Shown: one piece after another, positions 35,282 through 47,619 of the stretch
Layout: each line of letters begins with the position of its first letter
Position numbering within the stretch: the stretch's first letter is position 1
DNA from: Gentiana macrophylla
Lineage: Eukaryota; Streptophyta; Magnoliopsida; Gentianales; Gentianaceae
NCBI GenBank assembly: GCA_026214975.1
Contig: CM047805.1
Coordinates: 2,976,001 to 3,040,000, forward strand
Direction: 5' to 3'
DNA: 64,000 bases
Translations under genes and position numbers: made by a program
The notes under the pieces: generated by a model
Seen by the model: only the letters and a program-made list of their open reading frames with translations
The model's database searches: none
Told to the model about the DNA's origin: nothing

Positions 35282-36878
35282 TGTTCGGTAAAACGTGTTT
35301 TAAATTTATAAACCGAAACACCCCAAGTATAAGGATCGTAGTATAGGTGTTTACGGGTCGTCCCAAGGAGTGGAATGTTTATCGGATTCGAGATAACAAT
35401 TATTCTAACGATTATGTCACAATTATCTATCTAAACGAAAGTTGAAACTAACTAAAACCTAAACCTAAGAATTAAAAACAGAAACGAGAGATAAAACAAG
35501 CTGAAAAATAAGAAAGCGAGAAACTGCAGACGGCGTTCACTTCGGTGAACGAACGCCCAAAACGGAATCTAACGAGCGGGCGTCGCTATCATGACGGACG
35601 GCGCCCAACTTCTGAACCGAAACGTAAAATTGCGTAAAAACAAAGAGGAAACTAGGGTTTATCAACTAGAACTTAAACTAAAGATTAAACTAATGATTCG
35701 ATTAATAAACAATAAAGGAAAACACAGCGAGGCAACGAATCCACCCATCAACCAACAACCCCCAACTAGATGGTGATCTAAGATGTAGTTTTTAGTGGTG
35801 ATTTATTCACGAATCCAATTAAATATCTTCAATCAAATTCTAGGGTTTCGTTTATCTTTTCAAATAAACTAAACATGCAATCAACACGAAATCACGAGGT
35901 TGTTTCCAAACTCTTACTCAACTAATCATGCATAATCTCTTAAAACACGAATAATTGCATCACTTGAACGAAATAAAACTTAAACCAATATATTTTCATA
36001 CATAGATCCAAGCATATAGATATAGATAAATCGTTTCATCAAATCGTTAATTCCAACAAAACATGATCAATACAAAACAAAGCATCCAAAGTGATGAAAA
36101 ACTATAAATTAAACTCACTAATCATAAAGCATCGAACTCTCTAGTTGGTTGTGTTGATGATGGGCTTCCTCCGTCGACTCACTTGCGCAGGTATTTAGCC
36201 AACAATCATGTTGAAGATGATTGTTGGTTGGGAGATTTGCATCTCTGTGAAATTAGGGTTCTCTCGGCCGCTGACTTTTTGGTGAATTTGCGATCTCAAT
36301 TATGTGGTATATGAATTAGGGGTTGAAATTTGCCGCTTTATTTATAGAGTTTTGAGTCGGTTAGGGTTAAGTCGGCAACGCTAAATGCTGGTCTTATGGG
36401 CGCCCGTCGAGAATGCTGGACGCTGAGTAAACGCTCGTTCATCCTCCGTCTGAACTCTCTGAATGTAAAACACAATTCCGGACGCCCGTTTGCTTTATCA
36501 AACGCCCGTCTGGAATGGGACGCATTTAACGCTTCGTCCAAGATCTTTGAGGTCGGATTTCATCATCTTTATCCAATTTCTTCAAGCCAATTCCAACTCT
36601 ATCTCTTATGATTCGACTTGAGCTTCATTTATCCACTTATCGCACTCGAAAATTAACTCCTACATGATAAATAAACAATGTAAAAATGTAATAAAATCCA
36701 AATAATAATAGTTCCATTAAATCAACACTTAAAATCATCAATTTTGCATACAACCCTCTTAAAATCATCTTTATTAAATAACTACACTTAAAACCTTAAT
36801 TCTCATGTAAATTGTGCAAATGTGGGGAAAATAATAATGAAATATACCCTTAATAATCATATAAATATGGCCTTAACA
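35282..36878 (-). repeat. gypsy 5' LTR (1,597 bp)
   Basis: It would supply the promoter for the element on the minus strand. Ends are fixed by the primer binding site and the target duplication ACTGC at 36879. It shares CpG-rich clusters with the 3' LTR but the clusters differ in detail (see findings). Confidence 0.93.
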
Positions 36879-36883
36879 ACTGC

Positions 36884-38435
36884 CTATATCAATAGTATAA
36901 ATTCTACCGCTTTCATCCATTGAATAATATTTAATTGCTTGAAAAGTCTGTTTTAAATTGTCAAGTTGGAAATAATGCATGATGGCCGGGAAAACAATTT
37001 TGGATTGGTTTAAATAAAAATAATGATTTTCTTAATGATTTTTTATTTGTCTAATTGCATAAATATAAATGACACTTTAAGAAAAACTTTAGAAGTTCGT
37101 TATGTAAGCATAAAACTCAGTGATAAGAGTTATGTACAATATGATTGAGTTTATAGTGTACCTCCTTAAACATTAAATCCGTGGTGAATTGACTAAAGCT
37201 CATAATTGACCGAAGTTCAGAATCTCATTGTCAAACCACTATTAGTTCCCTAGAACACTCAGAGTGTGGCCGCTTGATCCGGGCCGTCGGTGTTGGATAC
37301 TTTAGTGGTTGACTTATACGTGAAAGAGTTCACGTTGGACTCGACCAATTCGACATGATGATCTTCTACTAAGTCCACAACGAGAAATTCCAATTGAATT
37401 ATTATATATCCATTTAAGGACTAAATCTTAATCATGTGATTATAAACTCGTGACCTTTATAGGATGCATTTGATTTGGCGGTACGGTTGACTAAGTGGTG
37501 TCTTCCTTAATCCCGACCATTTTAGCATCACTCAAGGATTGGCAGCCAAGGATGTAAGCCACAAAAATGGAGTCAGTTCATTTCTCGGAAAAAAATGGTA
37601 GATAGATGGTTCCATTGTTTGTTAATATGGTACTAATCGATTGCGCACACCCTTGATATGATAGGAGGATATTGGTCTCTAGTGGGTTAATGGTAATTCG
37701 AGGATATGATGTCATGAAGAGGTCCTAGAGACAACGTTTTGCTCCATATACGAACTATATGTGGAGGGTTATCCATAGGTAATGATTATATCAGTAGACG
37801 TTAGGTAACTACTTTGAAAAATGGAGTAAATATGTTCTACATTCCGGAAGAGTGCAGTCTCGATTCTATAGTGATATGACGCAAAGATTAATAAGGTAGG
37901 TGATTCGACTGAAGAGTTTGATCGATCGTTCAAATCATTAGAGTTTCTGTATATTGGACCCGTGGTCCCCGACATCTCTTGTAATTTACATCATTAAGAC
38001 TCTCAAGTAAATAGAAAAACCATTTTGCAACTCCGCAATCACGACTGCAACACAACACCAATCGATTTTGCAATTCTAAACATAACTATTCTAACACTCT
38101 CAATCATAACATTAACACCTCTGATCTGAACAAGATTGGGAGAAAAATTCAACTATTTAAGAATGCAATGTGTTAATTTGTTTTGAGTAAAACGTAAAAC
38201 CCAGAGTCCACATAAATGCTGACACATTTGTGAATAGACTTGGTATTTTTTATTTTTTTTTGAGGAAGAATAGACTTGGTAATGAATCCGTGAAATATGA
38301 TTCATGAAATATCCATTGACCCCACCGTGAGATAATATGTGCAATGTGTGTGTATATATATATAATAAATAATGACTTTACTTTGCCGTGGATGCAAGTC
38401 ATTAAGACTTCATACGACATGTAATTAGTTTAAGG
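36884..38435. other. non-coding stretch right of the gypsy element
   Basis: I see no gene. It is the original continuation of the sequence left of 25,394. A short (TA)n run lies at about 38,351-38,363. The stretch 37,140-37,980 is less AT-rich and looks like old LTR or leader sequence, but no ends or motifs could be fixed. Confidence 0.4.
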
Positions 38436-39357
38436 GGAGTTGCTCAAAAGGACATAAAAAGGAAAATAATAGGCATTTAGGACACTATTAAATTTTAATT
38501 GATAAAAAGGATAAAAACTTTGAAACCTTACCAAATTACCCTAAATTACCAATGAAAATCCTTATAAGAAGGGTAAAAATGTAAATTAATGGATTTATAT
38601 TTTACTGGTGGTGGCGCTGTGTGTTTTATTAATACCATAATAAAATTTCTGTCAACTAAATTAGTCTATTAAAAACTAATTAGTCCTTATTACCAAATAA
38701 TTTGTTAGTCCGTCCTTAACGCCCTATTAAGTTGATAAGTAGTCATTATCAACAAAAAAAACCCTTAGTTTATTACACGTGGCCCCACTCCACTCAAATT
38801 TATAAAAAAAACATAAAATTTGTGAAACAATGTTGTTTTGATAATTGCTTTTTTAATTTTTTACCTAATTACCCGTGAAACCTAAATTTTTTTAGGGTTA
38901 ATATACTTTTGTGACGGGTTCTTCTACTGAATTTTTTTTTTGGGTCCGCCATTGGTTTAACACAATAATACCAACACGGTATCAATATAACATATACAGT
39001 GACAATGTCAATAGAATAACATATATGTAAGAGTATATTTTCTATGAAATAATTTAACAAAAATGTAAGAGTATATTTTCTATGAAAAAAGTAAGAGTAT
39101 ATTTTCTATGAAATGACATAACAAAAATGTTAAGATGAAATCAAAAAATCATGTAGCTTCAAATACATTGAGCACAATAATTTAATGTAAATTGAGCAAA
39201 TTATAATTTTAGGGGTAAAAAATTGTCTTTAATCTCCAAAACACACATCTAAGTGGTACTTCTCTTGTAGGGTTTTCTATAAGAACAGATCTTCGAATTA
39301 TTGCCAAGTATAAAAAAAGATAATTTCCTATTAGAACAGGGCGTCGGATGACTGCCG

Positions 39358-40610
39358 CTAGTGGTGGCAAAAAAAAACCTTAACCGGTGGTTGGAACCGG
39401 AACCGGCGGTTTGTGTAACCGTCGGTTTGGAAAACCGGCATTTCGGCGGTTAGGGTGTTTGGGTAACCGAAACCGGCGGTTCAACGGCTACAATACAACG
39501 GCAATATATATATATATATTTTTCAAACCTTCAAATAAATCCTATAAATACTACCCAATTTCATTTCCAATTTCTTACACCACTCTCCTATCAATTCTTA
39601 CATCTTCTTCCCTCAAAAACAAAATCATTATATCTTCTACTCATTTCTTTGATATAAAAGATATGTAAGCAACCGAATTACTGGTACAAGCGTTGAAAAA
39701 AAAACATAATTTACATGTAAGAAAAATAACACAATATATCTAACGTAATATTTGATAAAACAACATTTTAACCAACTTATACTCTTTTTTTTAGCGTAAC
39801 CAACTTATACTTAAAACCGACTAAAAAAATATGATAAACTATAAAATACTATAAAAACCTATAAAAAAAACTATAAAAGACTAAAAAAACTATAAGAACT
39901 ACGTTCATTTTGACTTTTTTATATGTGTCGTGCCTCCGACACAATTACATATAAAAGATACGTAGGCAGCCGAATTACCTGTACAAGCGTTGAAAAATAA
40001 CATAATTTACATATAAGAAAAATAACACAATATCTCTCACGTAATATTTAATAAAACAACATTTTAATCAACTTATACTTAAAACCGACTAAAAAAACTA
40101 TAAGAAACTATAAAATACTATAATAACGTATAATAATAATAAAATATAAAACAACTATAAAAAGAACCTATAAAAAACTATGAAAGACTAAAAAACAATA
40201 AGAACTACGTTCGTTTTGATTTTTTTATATGTGTCGTGTCTCCGACACGATTACATATAAAAGATAAGTGGGCAATCGAATTTCCGGTGCAAGCGTTGAA
40301 AAAATAACATAATTTACATATAAAAAAAATAACACAATATTAATATTATATTTAAAACCGAATAAAAAATATTTATAAAAAAATATATATTACATTCGCT
40401 TTGGTAATTGTAGTGAAAAAATAGTAATTTGTTATTGTAGTGAAAAGAATAAATATTATATGAAATCGTAAAAAAAAATATTAATAATTTTTAAAACCGT
40501 GATTTAAACTGAAAGGAAACCGTGTGAACCGTAAACTGTATTGAACCATCAACCGCCGGTTTGTAAACCGTCGGTTCACAACCGACACTATCCGGAAAAA
40601 AACCCGACGG
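39358..40610. mobile_element. hAT-like non-autonomous element, truncated
   Basis: The left end (TAGTGGTGGCAAAA, followed by AACCGGTGGTTGGAACCGGA) and the right end (AACCGCCGGTTTGTAAACCG to CCCGACGGTT, 40,550-40,610) show the TAGnGnTGGCAA terminus with subterminal AACCGGCGGTT words, a pattern known from plant hAT MITEs. The right tip seems cut off where another repeat starts (TGTAACATCC at 40,611). No transposase is present. The inside is three copies of a 300-bp repeat. Confidence 0.4.
39650..40345. repeat. three ~300-bp tandem units
   Basis: Units begin at about 39,651, 39,950 and 40,254. Each starts ACATATAAAAGATA, then GGCAGCCGAATTACC, TACAAGCGTTGAAAAA, CATAATTTACATATAAGAAA and AATAACACAATAT. 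The first two continue through AAACCGACTAAAAAAACTAT and end ATGTGTCGTGTCTCCGACAC; the third stops early. Units differ at many positions, so the triplication is old. Confidence 0.75.
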
Positions 40611-41180
40611 TTGTAACATCCTGAATTTTCAGAAAGGATAAAATAGTAATTAGGTATGTGTACTATGACCTAATTATTATTTAACCTATTTATTTAATTA
40701 AAAAGGATTTAATTAAAAAGAACTCATTTTAATTGATTTTAATTAATGGGTATAAAAAGAAAATAACCCCTAATTCCTCATTTATGTTTCACGGCAATTT
40801 CTTCTGAGAGTTAAGAATGGGGCGACGCACAGAAGAAAAAAATATTCGGACGTCGTTTTTCAAATTCGGGGTTTAACGGTTGATTTTCAGGGCAGACCAT
40901 AGTAGAAGAAATTGATCACCGCGAGGAGACGATCGTTTCGATACCAACCGTTCCTTTTTTCGGTAAGTTTTCCTTCATAGCCCTAATTATAGATCCGTTC
41001 ATAATCGTAGTGTAATGGTCAATTATCGTAGGTGATTCGTAGAAGATGTTGGAATTGAGGATTGAAGCCTTTTTACCATCCGTTTTGCTTTCGAATTCTC
41101 TTTTGAAATACCAAAGGTAAGGGGTGTTCTTAAACGGATTTGGGTGTTCAACTGGATTTAATTATGTGTTTAATTAATTA
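40611..41180 (+). repeat. LTR-like start, TGTAACATCC
   Basis: TGTAACATCCTGAATTTTCA at 40,611 is a typical opening of a Del/Tekay-type gypsy LTR. It is followed by about 500 bases with a possible TATA word (GGGTATAAAAAG, about 40,750) and leader-like sequence. The other end is missing, so it is at best a fragment. No gene is seen. Confidence 0.3.
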
Positions 41181-41342
41181 TTATTGTTGCTACAGGTTGT
41201 TTCTTTATTTTTATTTTTTCTATTTTTGGGGGAAAACGACTGACAAAAACATAAATGGAGTAAATGGCATGATTTTTTTCGGATGTTATAAAGGACAAAA
41301 ACAAAATATTTGGACAAAAATACCCCTTGTTACTTTTACCCT

Positions 41343-41790
41343 CTACAAATAATAATGATCGAAAACAAGTAGTAATGTACCATAAAATGTCAGTAACATC
41401 CAATGAAAAAAAGTAATAACGGTCTAAAAACAAGTAATAATGTACCATAAAATGTCAGTAACTTCCAAATGAAAAAGTAAATTGGTCTAAAAACAAGTAG
41501 TTAAAAAAATAAGTAGTAATAAAGACGTAAAATGTCGATCGAGTAATAATGCCCGTAACATTAAAATGTCGTAACGCCCAATAAACAAGTCGTAATAACC
41601 CCGTGAAATATAGTAACGCCAATAAACAAGTCGTATGATCAAAAAGTAGGAGAAACATCCTAAAAACAAGTAGTAATGAGACTAAAACAAGTCGTAATAA
41701 CAAATTTCGTAAAATGTCGTAACATCCTAAATGTAGTTAAATATGAGTCCGTAAAATGTAGTAACGTTACAAAATTAATAGTAACAACCC
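41343..41790. repeat. degenerate minisatellite, AAAACAAGTAGTAAT words
   Basis: Words like CTAAAAACAAGTAGTAAT, GTAAAATGTCGTAAC and AACATCC alternate roughly every 45-60 bases for about 450 bp. Short minus-strand frames across it are low-complexity artefacts of the repeat. Confidence 0.6.
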
Positions 41791-41799
41791 TAAATCGAA

Positions 41800-44460
41800 A
41801 AAATAAAAATAAAAAACCACCGCTTTCTTGGCCGGAAATTGGACGGGCGGAGCGCGTGGTTGCAAACCGAAAATCCCAAACCCTAATCCCCAAATCGCTC
41901 AACTGATTCAACCTTTCGTGTTCTTCTTGAATGAGACAGAATTGGAGGAGATAGCATTCGGATTGGAACTCGGTGGGGTGAATTTCATCTGGAAATCGCA
42001 ATTTACAAACCTCCTCTCAGATTCAAACGCCGACACCCTCTCTAGCTTCAAGCCGCCACCTAATCTTCCGGCCGCCGCCGTATCCCTTGCGGCTTCCGAT
42101 CGTCCGGCTTCCTTCTCCCGATCTGATTTTTTTTTCCAATTTCCGTCCAATTGTCTGGTCCAAATTCGTCTCCATATGCTGAAATGAACCTGGACGAGAA
42201 AGCTTCTGCCTTTACATCTTCTAATGGCTCAGCGAGAAATCTGGATGAAATCCCATATTTCATACCTTAAACCGTCCGTCCGTCGGTCCCCAAATCGTGC
42301 ATTCGATGCGCACGCCATTCTTTGTTGGAATCATCTGCAAAATTGAAGCACACTATGGAGTAAAGAGAAAATCGAATAGGGCATAAGAGATTAAATTTTT
42401 GTCACTTATTTCTCACGAGGAAAGAAGATCAACAAATGAATTTGAAGCAAACTTTGGGAGGAAGAAGAAAATCTGATAAGAAATTTTTGGGCTGTTAATC
42501 GACAGTTGTATCACAGGAATGTCGGGCAAGAATCATAACTGAGGGTATATCTGTAAAGTTGAATACAATTTGTCCTTATTAAATGAGTGTGTCGTGCATC
42601 CCTAATTAAGTTAAAAAATTGTCCTTTTAACCAAAAACCTATTTTTTATATTGCTGTGGATCTAGTCCGAAAGAAGAAAATAGGACATTGCTCAAATATG
42701 TTGCGGTAGTTGTGTGTTGCTGTAGAAAAAAGAAAGGAAAATAAAAAGAATAGGGGAACTTGCAGACGTATTGGAAATGAAGAAGAAAAAAAAAATATAA
42801 ACATAATAAAAGGGACGCAACATCAGTCTGGTAGAAAAAAAAGAAGAGGAAATTCGGTTTCCAGGGAAAAAAAAAAGAGAATTATTGATTTAGTTGATTT
42901 AATATATATTATGCATGGTAATTAATTTTATCTGATCTATATACTAATGGAAAAGTATGCATAACAAGGTGATGTATATGTCTAAAGGATTTAGTAAAAA
43001 GGTAGTATATTTTAAAGTGTTGGGGTATTATATTAATTTTGTGATTTTAAGTGTATTACACGATACGATGTGGATTGTATGTTCATGTAGAACATTATAT
43101 GTTAATTTGCAATGTCTAACTACGACTTCTGGTAGCCTTGGTATCAAATCGCACCACAACTGAGACCCTCTGTAGGGAGAAGGTGAGAGCACCGAAAGGC
43201 GTTGTTTAGGCCTTGTGGGACATTGACTTAGTAGTCAATGATCTCTTTACAACGTGCTAGGTAGTGTAATTAGTTGTCTAGGACTAAAAGTCCCTAAGGA
43301 GCCTTATACGTGAATGAATCAGGTGGTTAGTACTTAACTCGTAAATACATATGTGGTTGTCTAAAAGCTAAAACGTCAATATCATTGGTGAGACACGTCT
43401 ATTCTTCTTAGCATGGGAACCTTGCAACCCTTTTGAGTTATGTGTCAATGGACAACGTGTAACTTCCCACACGGGGACCTAAGCCCGTGCCCTTGAGGTG
43501 CTTCCCGTGTTGCGGTGCAGTTGTTCACCGTGCGTAGTGTCCTTTGATATTGATGTAACAAATCTTATTTGTGTGAGGATATACTATGGAGCTAGTAGAG
43601 GGTGAGAGAGCTCTACTATTACAACCTTTGTGGTAGTGATTGTAGATATGTCATGTTATATTTATATACGTTTATTCGCTATTTATCAGAGTTTTGCTTC
43701 TTCTACCTCTTACTAAGACGTATGCATTACCCCTCTTCTCTCTTGTTCCCACCCCGGAAGGTGGTGTTTTTGTAGAGTCGTTTTGGCGCCAACGATGAGG
43801 AGAACCGGAGATGACGCAGATGAAGTTTCATCGTTCTATATTTTCCAATGTAATTTGGTATAGATTCTCTTAATCTTTGTAATGATAGAAATCAGTGAGT
43901 TGACTTTGTGGATACCAATATGTATGGGTTAATTGTATTTGATGGTTATAGAAAAGCATTTTGATGTTGTACTAAATGCAGCATGTGTCACCTTCGGTCG
44001 TTTAGTAGAGTTTTAATTACCCGAGTCAGTCGTTTTACCTTCCGCTTATTCTCTAATGTTTGACTACGTAAGGCTTACGTATATAATTAGATTAAATTTT
44101 AATTATATGCGTCTTGGACGCTTTTTTCCGGATAAGCGACTCAGATCCTATCAAGTGACGTCACAACTGATCCAAGTTAAGATTCGATTCGATTCGATTC
44201 TTCTGACGATTCGGCCACCACTAAACGTCGTATGTACAACACTTGGCTCATGTGACAACACTTTCGTATAAAGAGTTCCTATAGTAGAATTTTCTGCATC
44301 AAAGTGCACAATTGTATAAAAACCTATTGGATCAACGTTATCAAAACCGAATATATTTTTAAAAAATTTCAAATTTTAGAAATTTTTTATTTTATTTTTA
44401 TATCCTTGGTCACGACTCACGAAGCTATTAGTAGATACTTGTCTTGTGTAAATACATTTC
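41800..44460. other. intergenic stretch, transposon fragments only
   Basis: A 119-codon plus-strand frame at 41,828-42,187 overlaps two minus-strand frames and has no known motif; its Pro/Ala/Ser-rich middle looks random. 42,720-42,900 is A-rich. 43,130-43,800 is GC-richer with LTR/leader character; GCCTTGGTATCAAATCGC at about 43,136 resembles a degraded initiator tRNA primer binding site. A GATTCGATTC microrepeat lies near 44,182-44,200. No gene is supported. Confidence 0.4.
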
Positions 44461-44469
44461 CCTGTCAAG

Positions 44470-45431
44470 TTCATTCCCCGAGGCAGTTTCCGTTTTTCTG
44501 CAAAAACCGAAGACCTGCGTGCGTTATAATAACCGATCGTCTCTTTCATCGATTCTGCTCGTTAATCTGTGAGTGATTAATGTTTACAGCGTTTTTCAAC
44601 ACCGTTTTTCGCTGTCGATTTTGCGTTTTTTAGTTAAATTTCGATACTATGATTAGTTTAATTATGGATTTACACTGTTAGCGATTTTGATCTGTTTATC
44701 TGTGTTTTTTAGTATTGGAATGATGCCAAGATTTATGTTCTCGAAATGATTCAGTCGTGTTGCTAGGTTTAAGTTTAATTGTTTGTTGTTTATTGATTGT
44801 AATTTGACGGTTTTATTTTCTGCTGATTTTGATTTTTTTGTTAATCTAAGGATTAGAACTAAGTTTAGGCTTTCACGTTGTTTCTGTATCCTGCGAAATT
44901 GCTATTTTTTATGATAGTAGAGGTATATTTGTCAGTTGATTTTCCTGAAGTATTTTTGCTAAGTTGATACTTATCCTGTTTGTGGTTTGTGGATTATGAG
45001 TGTGGAAGTTTTGTTCAAATCGGTTTTCATGTTGAATAAAGCCGATGTGATGTATTGTGAAGAGAAAATTGCTTTATTCAGATGAATAAATTTGCTTTAT
45101 TATAAGTTGAAACACTGCTTTATTCAGTATACATTAAACCACTATTGATTCGAACATAAGAGAAGTTCTGCTGTGTGCTAATATTCCATTACTGGAGCTC
45201 TCTGTAATTTTCATAATGATTTTTTTTTTTTTTTGATTCTGTGAATGTTAGTATGCTTATTACAAGAAGCACTTCCATTATTATACTTGCATGTTATGTG
45301 GAATATTTCTTTGCAGGTTTCTCTATCTTTATCTGTTTCAGGCTCCGTGTTTGTTGATTGTTTTATTTAGCATATATTTACATGTTAAATACTTAAAACC
45401 CATTCGTCTTGTCTGGCCAGTTGAACATACC
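44470..45431 (+). other. probable 5' leader and 5'-UTR intron of the ATI-like gene
   Basis: Upstream of the ATI-like start codon a CT-rich stretch (about 44,480-44,570) ends at a strong donor GTGAGTGA (about 44,571). A T-rich 740-base stretch follows, then two possible acceptors, TTCTTTGCAG (45,316) and ATCTGTTTCAG (45,342). This is the usual layout of a non-coding first exon and leader intron in plant genes. No cDNA evidence is available, and the transcription start is not defined. Confidence 0.45.
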
Positions 45432-47619
45432 ATGGCAGATGAGGGGGAGCCTCCAGTTCGCGAATGGGAAGTTGTCACATTGACGGCATCAACCTATGCT
45501 GCTGCTCCTGGTCCTGAGAAAAACGAGACGACCGATGGTGAAAATAGCGAGTCTGCAAGAGTTGATGTAGCGAAAACTTCAGATCCATTGTTTATGTCCG
45601 GTCATTTTGTTCTTCCTTCTGACCAGCCTGAAAATGTGTCGGTGCAACCTGAAAATACAGAGATTCAAAGTGTACATGAAAGTGAGTATGCTGTAGAGAG
45701 TGGGGATTTTGGCTGTCAATCCATTTCGGATGAAGGGTTTAAATCCGAAATAAAGGACAAGGATGAGATCAACATCGAGGGTCTTGACATGTCTGAGAAC
45801 ATTTCAGGAATCCAGATTGATGGGAAGGGTAAATTATTGTCTGTAGGTGCTGCTGAATTCGAGGAAAACGATGGACTGCCAGGGTTGAGCTCCGTAGACA
45901 AGGAGGAAAGTATGTACAGCTGTGCTGAACTTGGTTCCTCAATCATGAGCGAAATCACTGCGATTGAGGAGAGCTCTGTAATTGCTGAAGTGGCTGAATT
46001 CAAGAAATCAGAATCAGATTCAAGCATTACGGATTCCGAAAATTCTATCAAGAAAGATTACGACGCTTGCGATCTTCCATGTGGTGCTTGGTGGAAAAGG
46101 AAAGCGGGTTCTGTCTATACATACGCGAAAGAGGCAAACGCTTTTTGGTCTGTGTTCGTTGCTGCTACTGTCATGGGCCTTGTGATTCTCGGTCATCGCT
46201 GGCAGCAAGAGAACTGGCAAATTCTGCAACTGAAATGGCAATCTAGCATTAGTGATGAGGTTTGTTCCCTTACTATATCTTGAATCAGTACTGTTTTCCA
46301 TGATGTATGTTTTTGAATCACACTTTGCTTTATTGTTTGACCTATAGTCGCATAGGTTTTCTCTTTTAGCTTAACTGAACGAGGCGAAAGTATGATGAAG
46401 GAATAAAATATATTTGAATTACATAATATATACAAAATAATTTCACGGAGATGTACATCGTCTTTAATGAGAAATCCCTTGATACTTAACAATTATAACC
46501 CTTTTTTACACCAATTTTTGGGGCGTGTCAGATGAGCTTGGACAAATAATCCTTTCTTGACATTCATTATTCATGTTCTTTGTCTTACCGTAGTTCATTT
46601 CTTTAGGTCCATTTGTACTTGAGCTGAAAATAATTTGGAATACTTTAACCAATGGAGAAATTGTCAGTTTTCCAATGCATATGTATGTTTGGGTAGTCCT
46701 ACTTTCACAACCACTCTGACATGTGATGTTGTAGGTAATGAGGGACCCGCTGCCACATGACATTTGTTGTATCCGTAGGTTGTGACATTAGCATTATTCA
46801 TGTATGTATGTATGTATGTATGTATGTATGTATTAGTAGTCACTGGTTTGCTCTGAACTTAAGGCCTTGTAAGATCTATCCTTTTTTGTCACAAATTCAT
46901 GGGTCTCCTGTGGCTTTCTAGTTGAAAATATGAGTTCAATCGAAATTCTGATGGTTTTTAGCTTTATGATTCTTGAAGCGGTTGGTTGTTTCCATAGTTC
47001 TGTGAAAAGTTCAACCTAACGATAAACCATTGTCAAGATTTCCTTATTCGATGATGAGCAATGCCCCATGAGATGTACAGTTAGTTGTTCATATCTTTTT
47101 CATTTATGATTAGCAAAAGTTGGTAAAAGACACCGAGGGGCCCTACACTATTACGGTCGTAGCATTTTGACTTTTATTTATTTATTTAAAAACAGCCGTA
47201 ATCATTTATTTTTGGGGCAACATATTGGCCCATATTCATGGTTCGTAATCTATTTTTTGACCACTCCACTACGTAGCTCTTGTTTCCATGAGTTCAATGC
47301 AATAGATGAAGGACAAAACGGACTTCAAAATCATCGTCGATTTTGCGGCCAAAGTTGATTCAGACGTGGATTTGAAGTCCGTTTTTATACTGTTTGTTTT
47401 GTTGAACCCGTAGAAGTAACAGGCACGCATTGGAGTGATGAGAAGTAATCAAAACTAGGTTTTTTTTATTTAACCGTTGAGTGTCTCTACTGTAATTAAT
47501 CTTTATCTGAACAGAAAATGGGCAAGATGTTTGGGCCGTTTGCTCGTTTAAAAGACGTGCTCGTTGGTGGCCATCGACAAGCTTCCTTTATAAAGGGCAG
47601 TTCCTCGACGGATCATTGA
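45432..47619 (+). CDS. ATI1: ATG8-interacting protein 1/2-like (ATI1/ATI2 family)
   Basis: Coding exons are 45432-46259 and 47515-47619 (donor GATGAG|GTTTGT, acceptor TGAACAG|AAAATG), giving 310 residues. ATI proteins are plant-specific selective-autophagy adaptors on ER-derived and plastid-associated bodies; they bind ATG8 and bring cargo to the vacuole. The N-terminus REWEVVTL contains a candidate ATG8-interacting motif (W12-E-V-V). Residues 30-230 are acidic, Ser/Glu-rich and disordered. The C-terminal third is the conserved part: CGAWWKRKAGSVYTYAKEAN, one membrane helix at about 237-254 (AFWSVFVAATVMGLVILG) and RWQQENWQILQLKWQSSIS. The second exon supplies the conserved end (RLKDVLVGGHRQASFIKGSS). 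An upstream in-frame ATG exists at 45291, but 45432 gives the family N-terminus. No disruption is seen, so this is the one intact host gene. Confidence 0.92.
46260..47514 (+). other. intron of the ATI-like gene
   Basis: The intron is 1,255 bases, GT at 46260 and AG at 47514, separating residue 276 from 277. It contains a (TGTA)8 microsatellite at 46,801-46,832. Small minus-strand frames within it show no protein similarity. Its length suggests older insertions, but none could be delimited. Confidence 0.85.
46801..46832 (+). repeat. (TGTA)8 microsatellite
   Basis: Eight uninterrupted TGTA units lie inside the ATI-like intron. Such repeats vary in length between individuals. Confidence 0.97.

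Larger units (their letters stand above)
25399..36878 (-). mobile_element. complete Ty3/gypsy element, Athila/Tat type
   Basis: It is 11.5 kb, on the minus strand, flanked by the 5-bp target duplication ACTGC (25394-25398 and 36879-36883). LTRs start TGTTAAGG and end CCGAACA on the minus strand. The primer binding site TGGCGCCGTTGTCGGGA (tRNA-Asp type, 35,259-35,275) lies 6 bases inside the 5' LTR and is characteristic of Athila/Tat elements. The polypurine tract GTGTGGGGGTGT abuts the 3' LTR (26,984-26,995). Protein order is gag, protease, RT, RNase H, integrase, as in gypsy. There is no chromodomain. Every coding segment is broken by indels. Confidence 0.95.
38436..42640. mobile_element. 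possible Mutator-like element remnant
   Basis: The left end (GAGTTGCTCAAAAGGACATA, then GGCATTTAGGACAC and ACCAAATTACCCT) resembles the reverse complement of 42,530-42,640 (GGTTAAAAGGACAATTTTTT, then GGGATGCACGACACACTC and AGATATACCCTC). That gives an imperfect terminal inverted repeat of about 120 bp. No transposase is present and no 9-bp target duplication was identified. Other element fragments lie inside. This is a tentative call from partial similarity. Confidence 0.25.

Noticed and set aside
41828..42187. 119-codon plus-strand frame as a gene
   Set aside because: Overlaps two opposite-strand frames, has low complexity in the middle and matches no family I know.
45291..45431. Upstream in-frame ATG extending the ATI-like protein
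   Set aside because: The added residues are hydrophobic, cross probable leader-intron acceptors, and ATI proteins begin near the second ATG (MADEGEPP).
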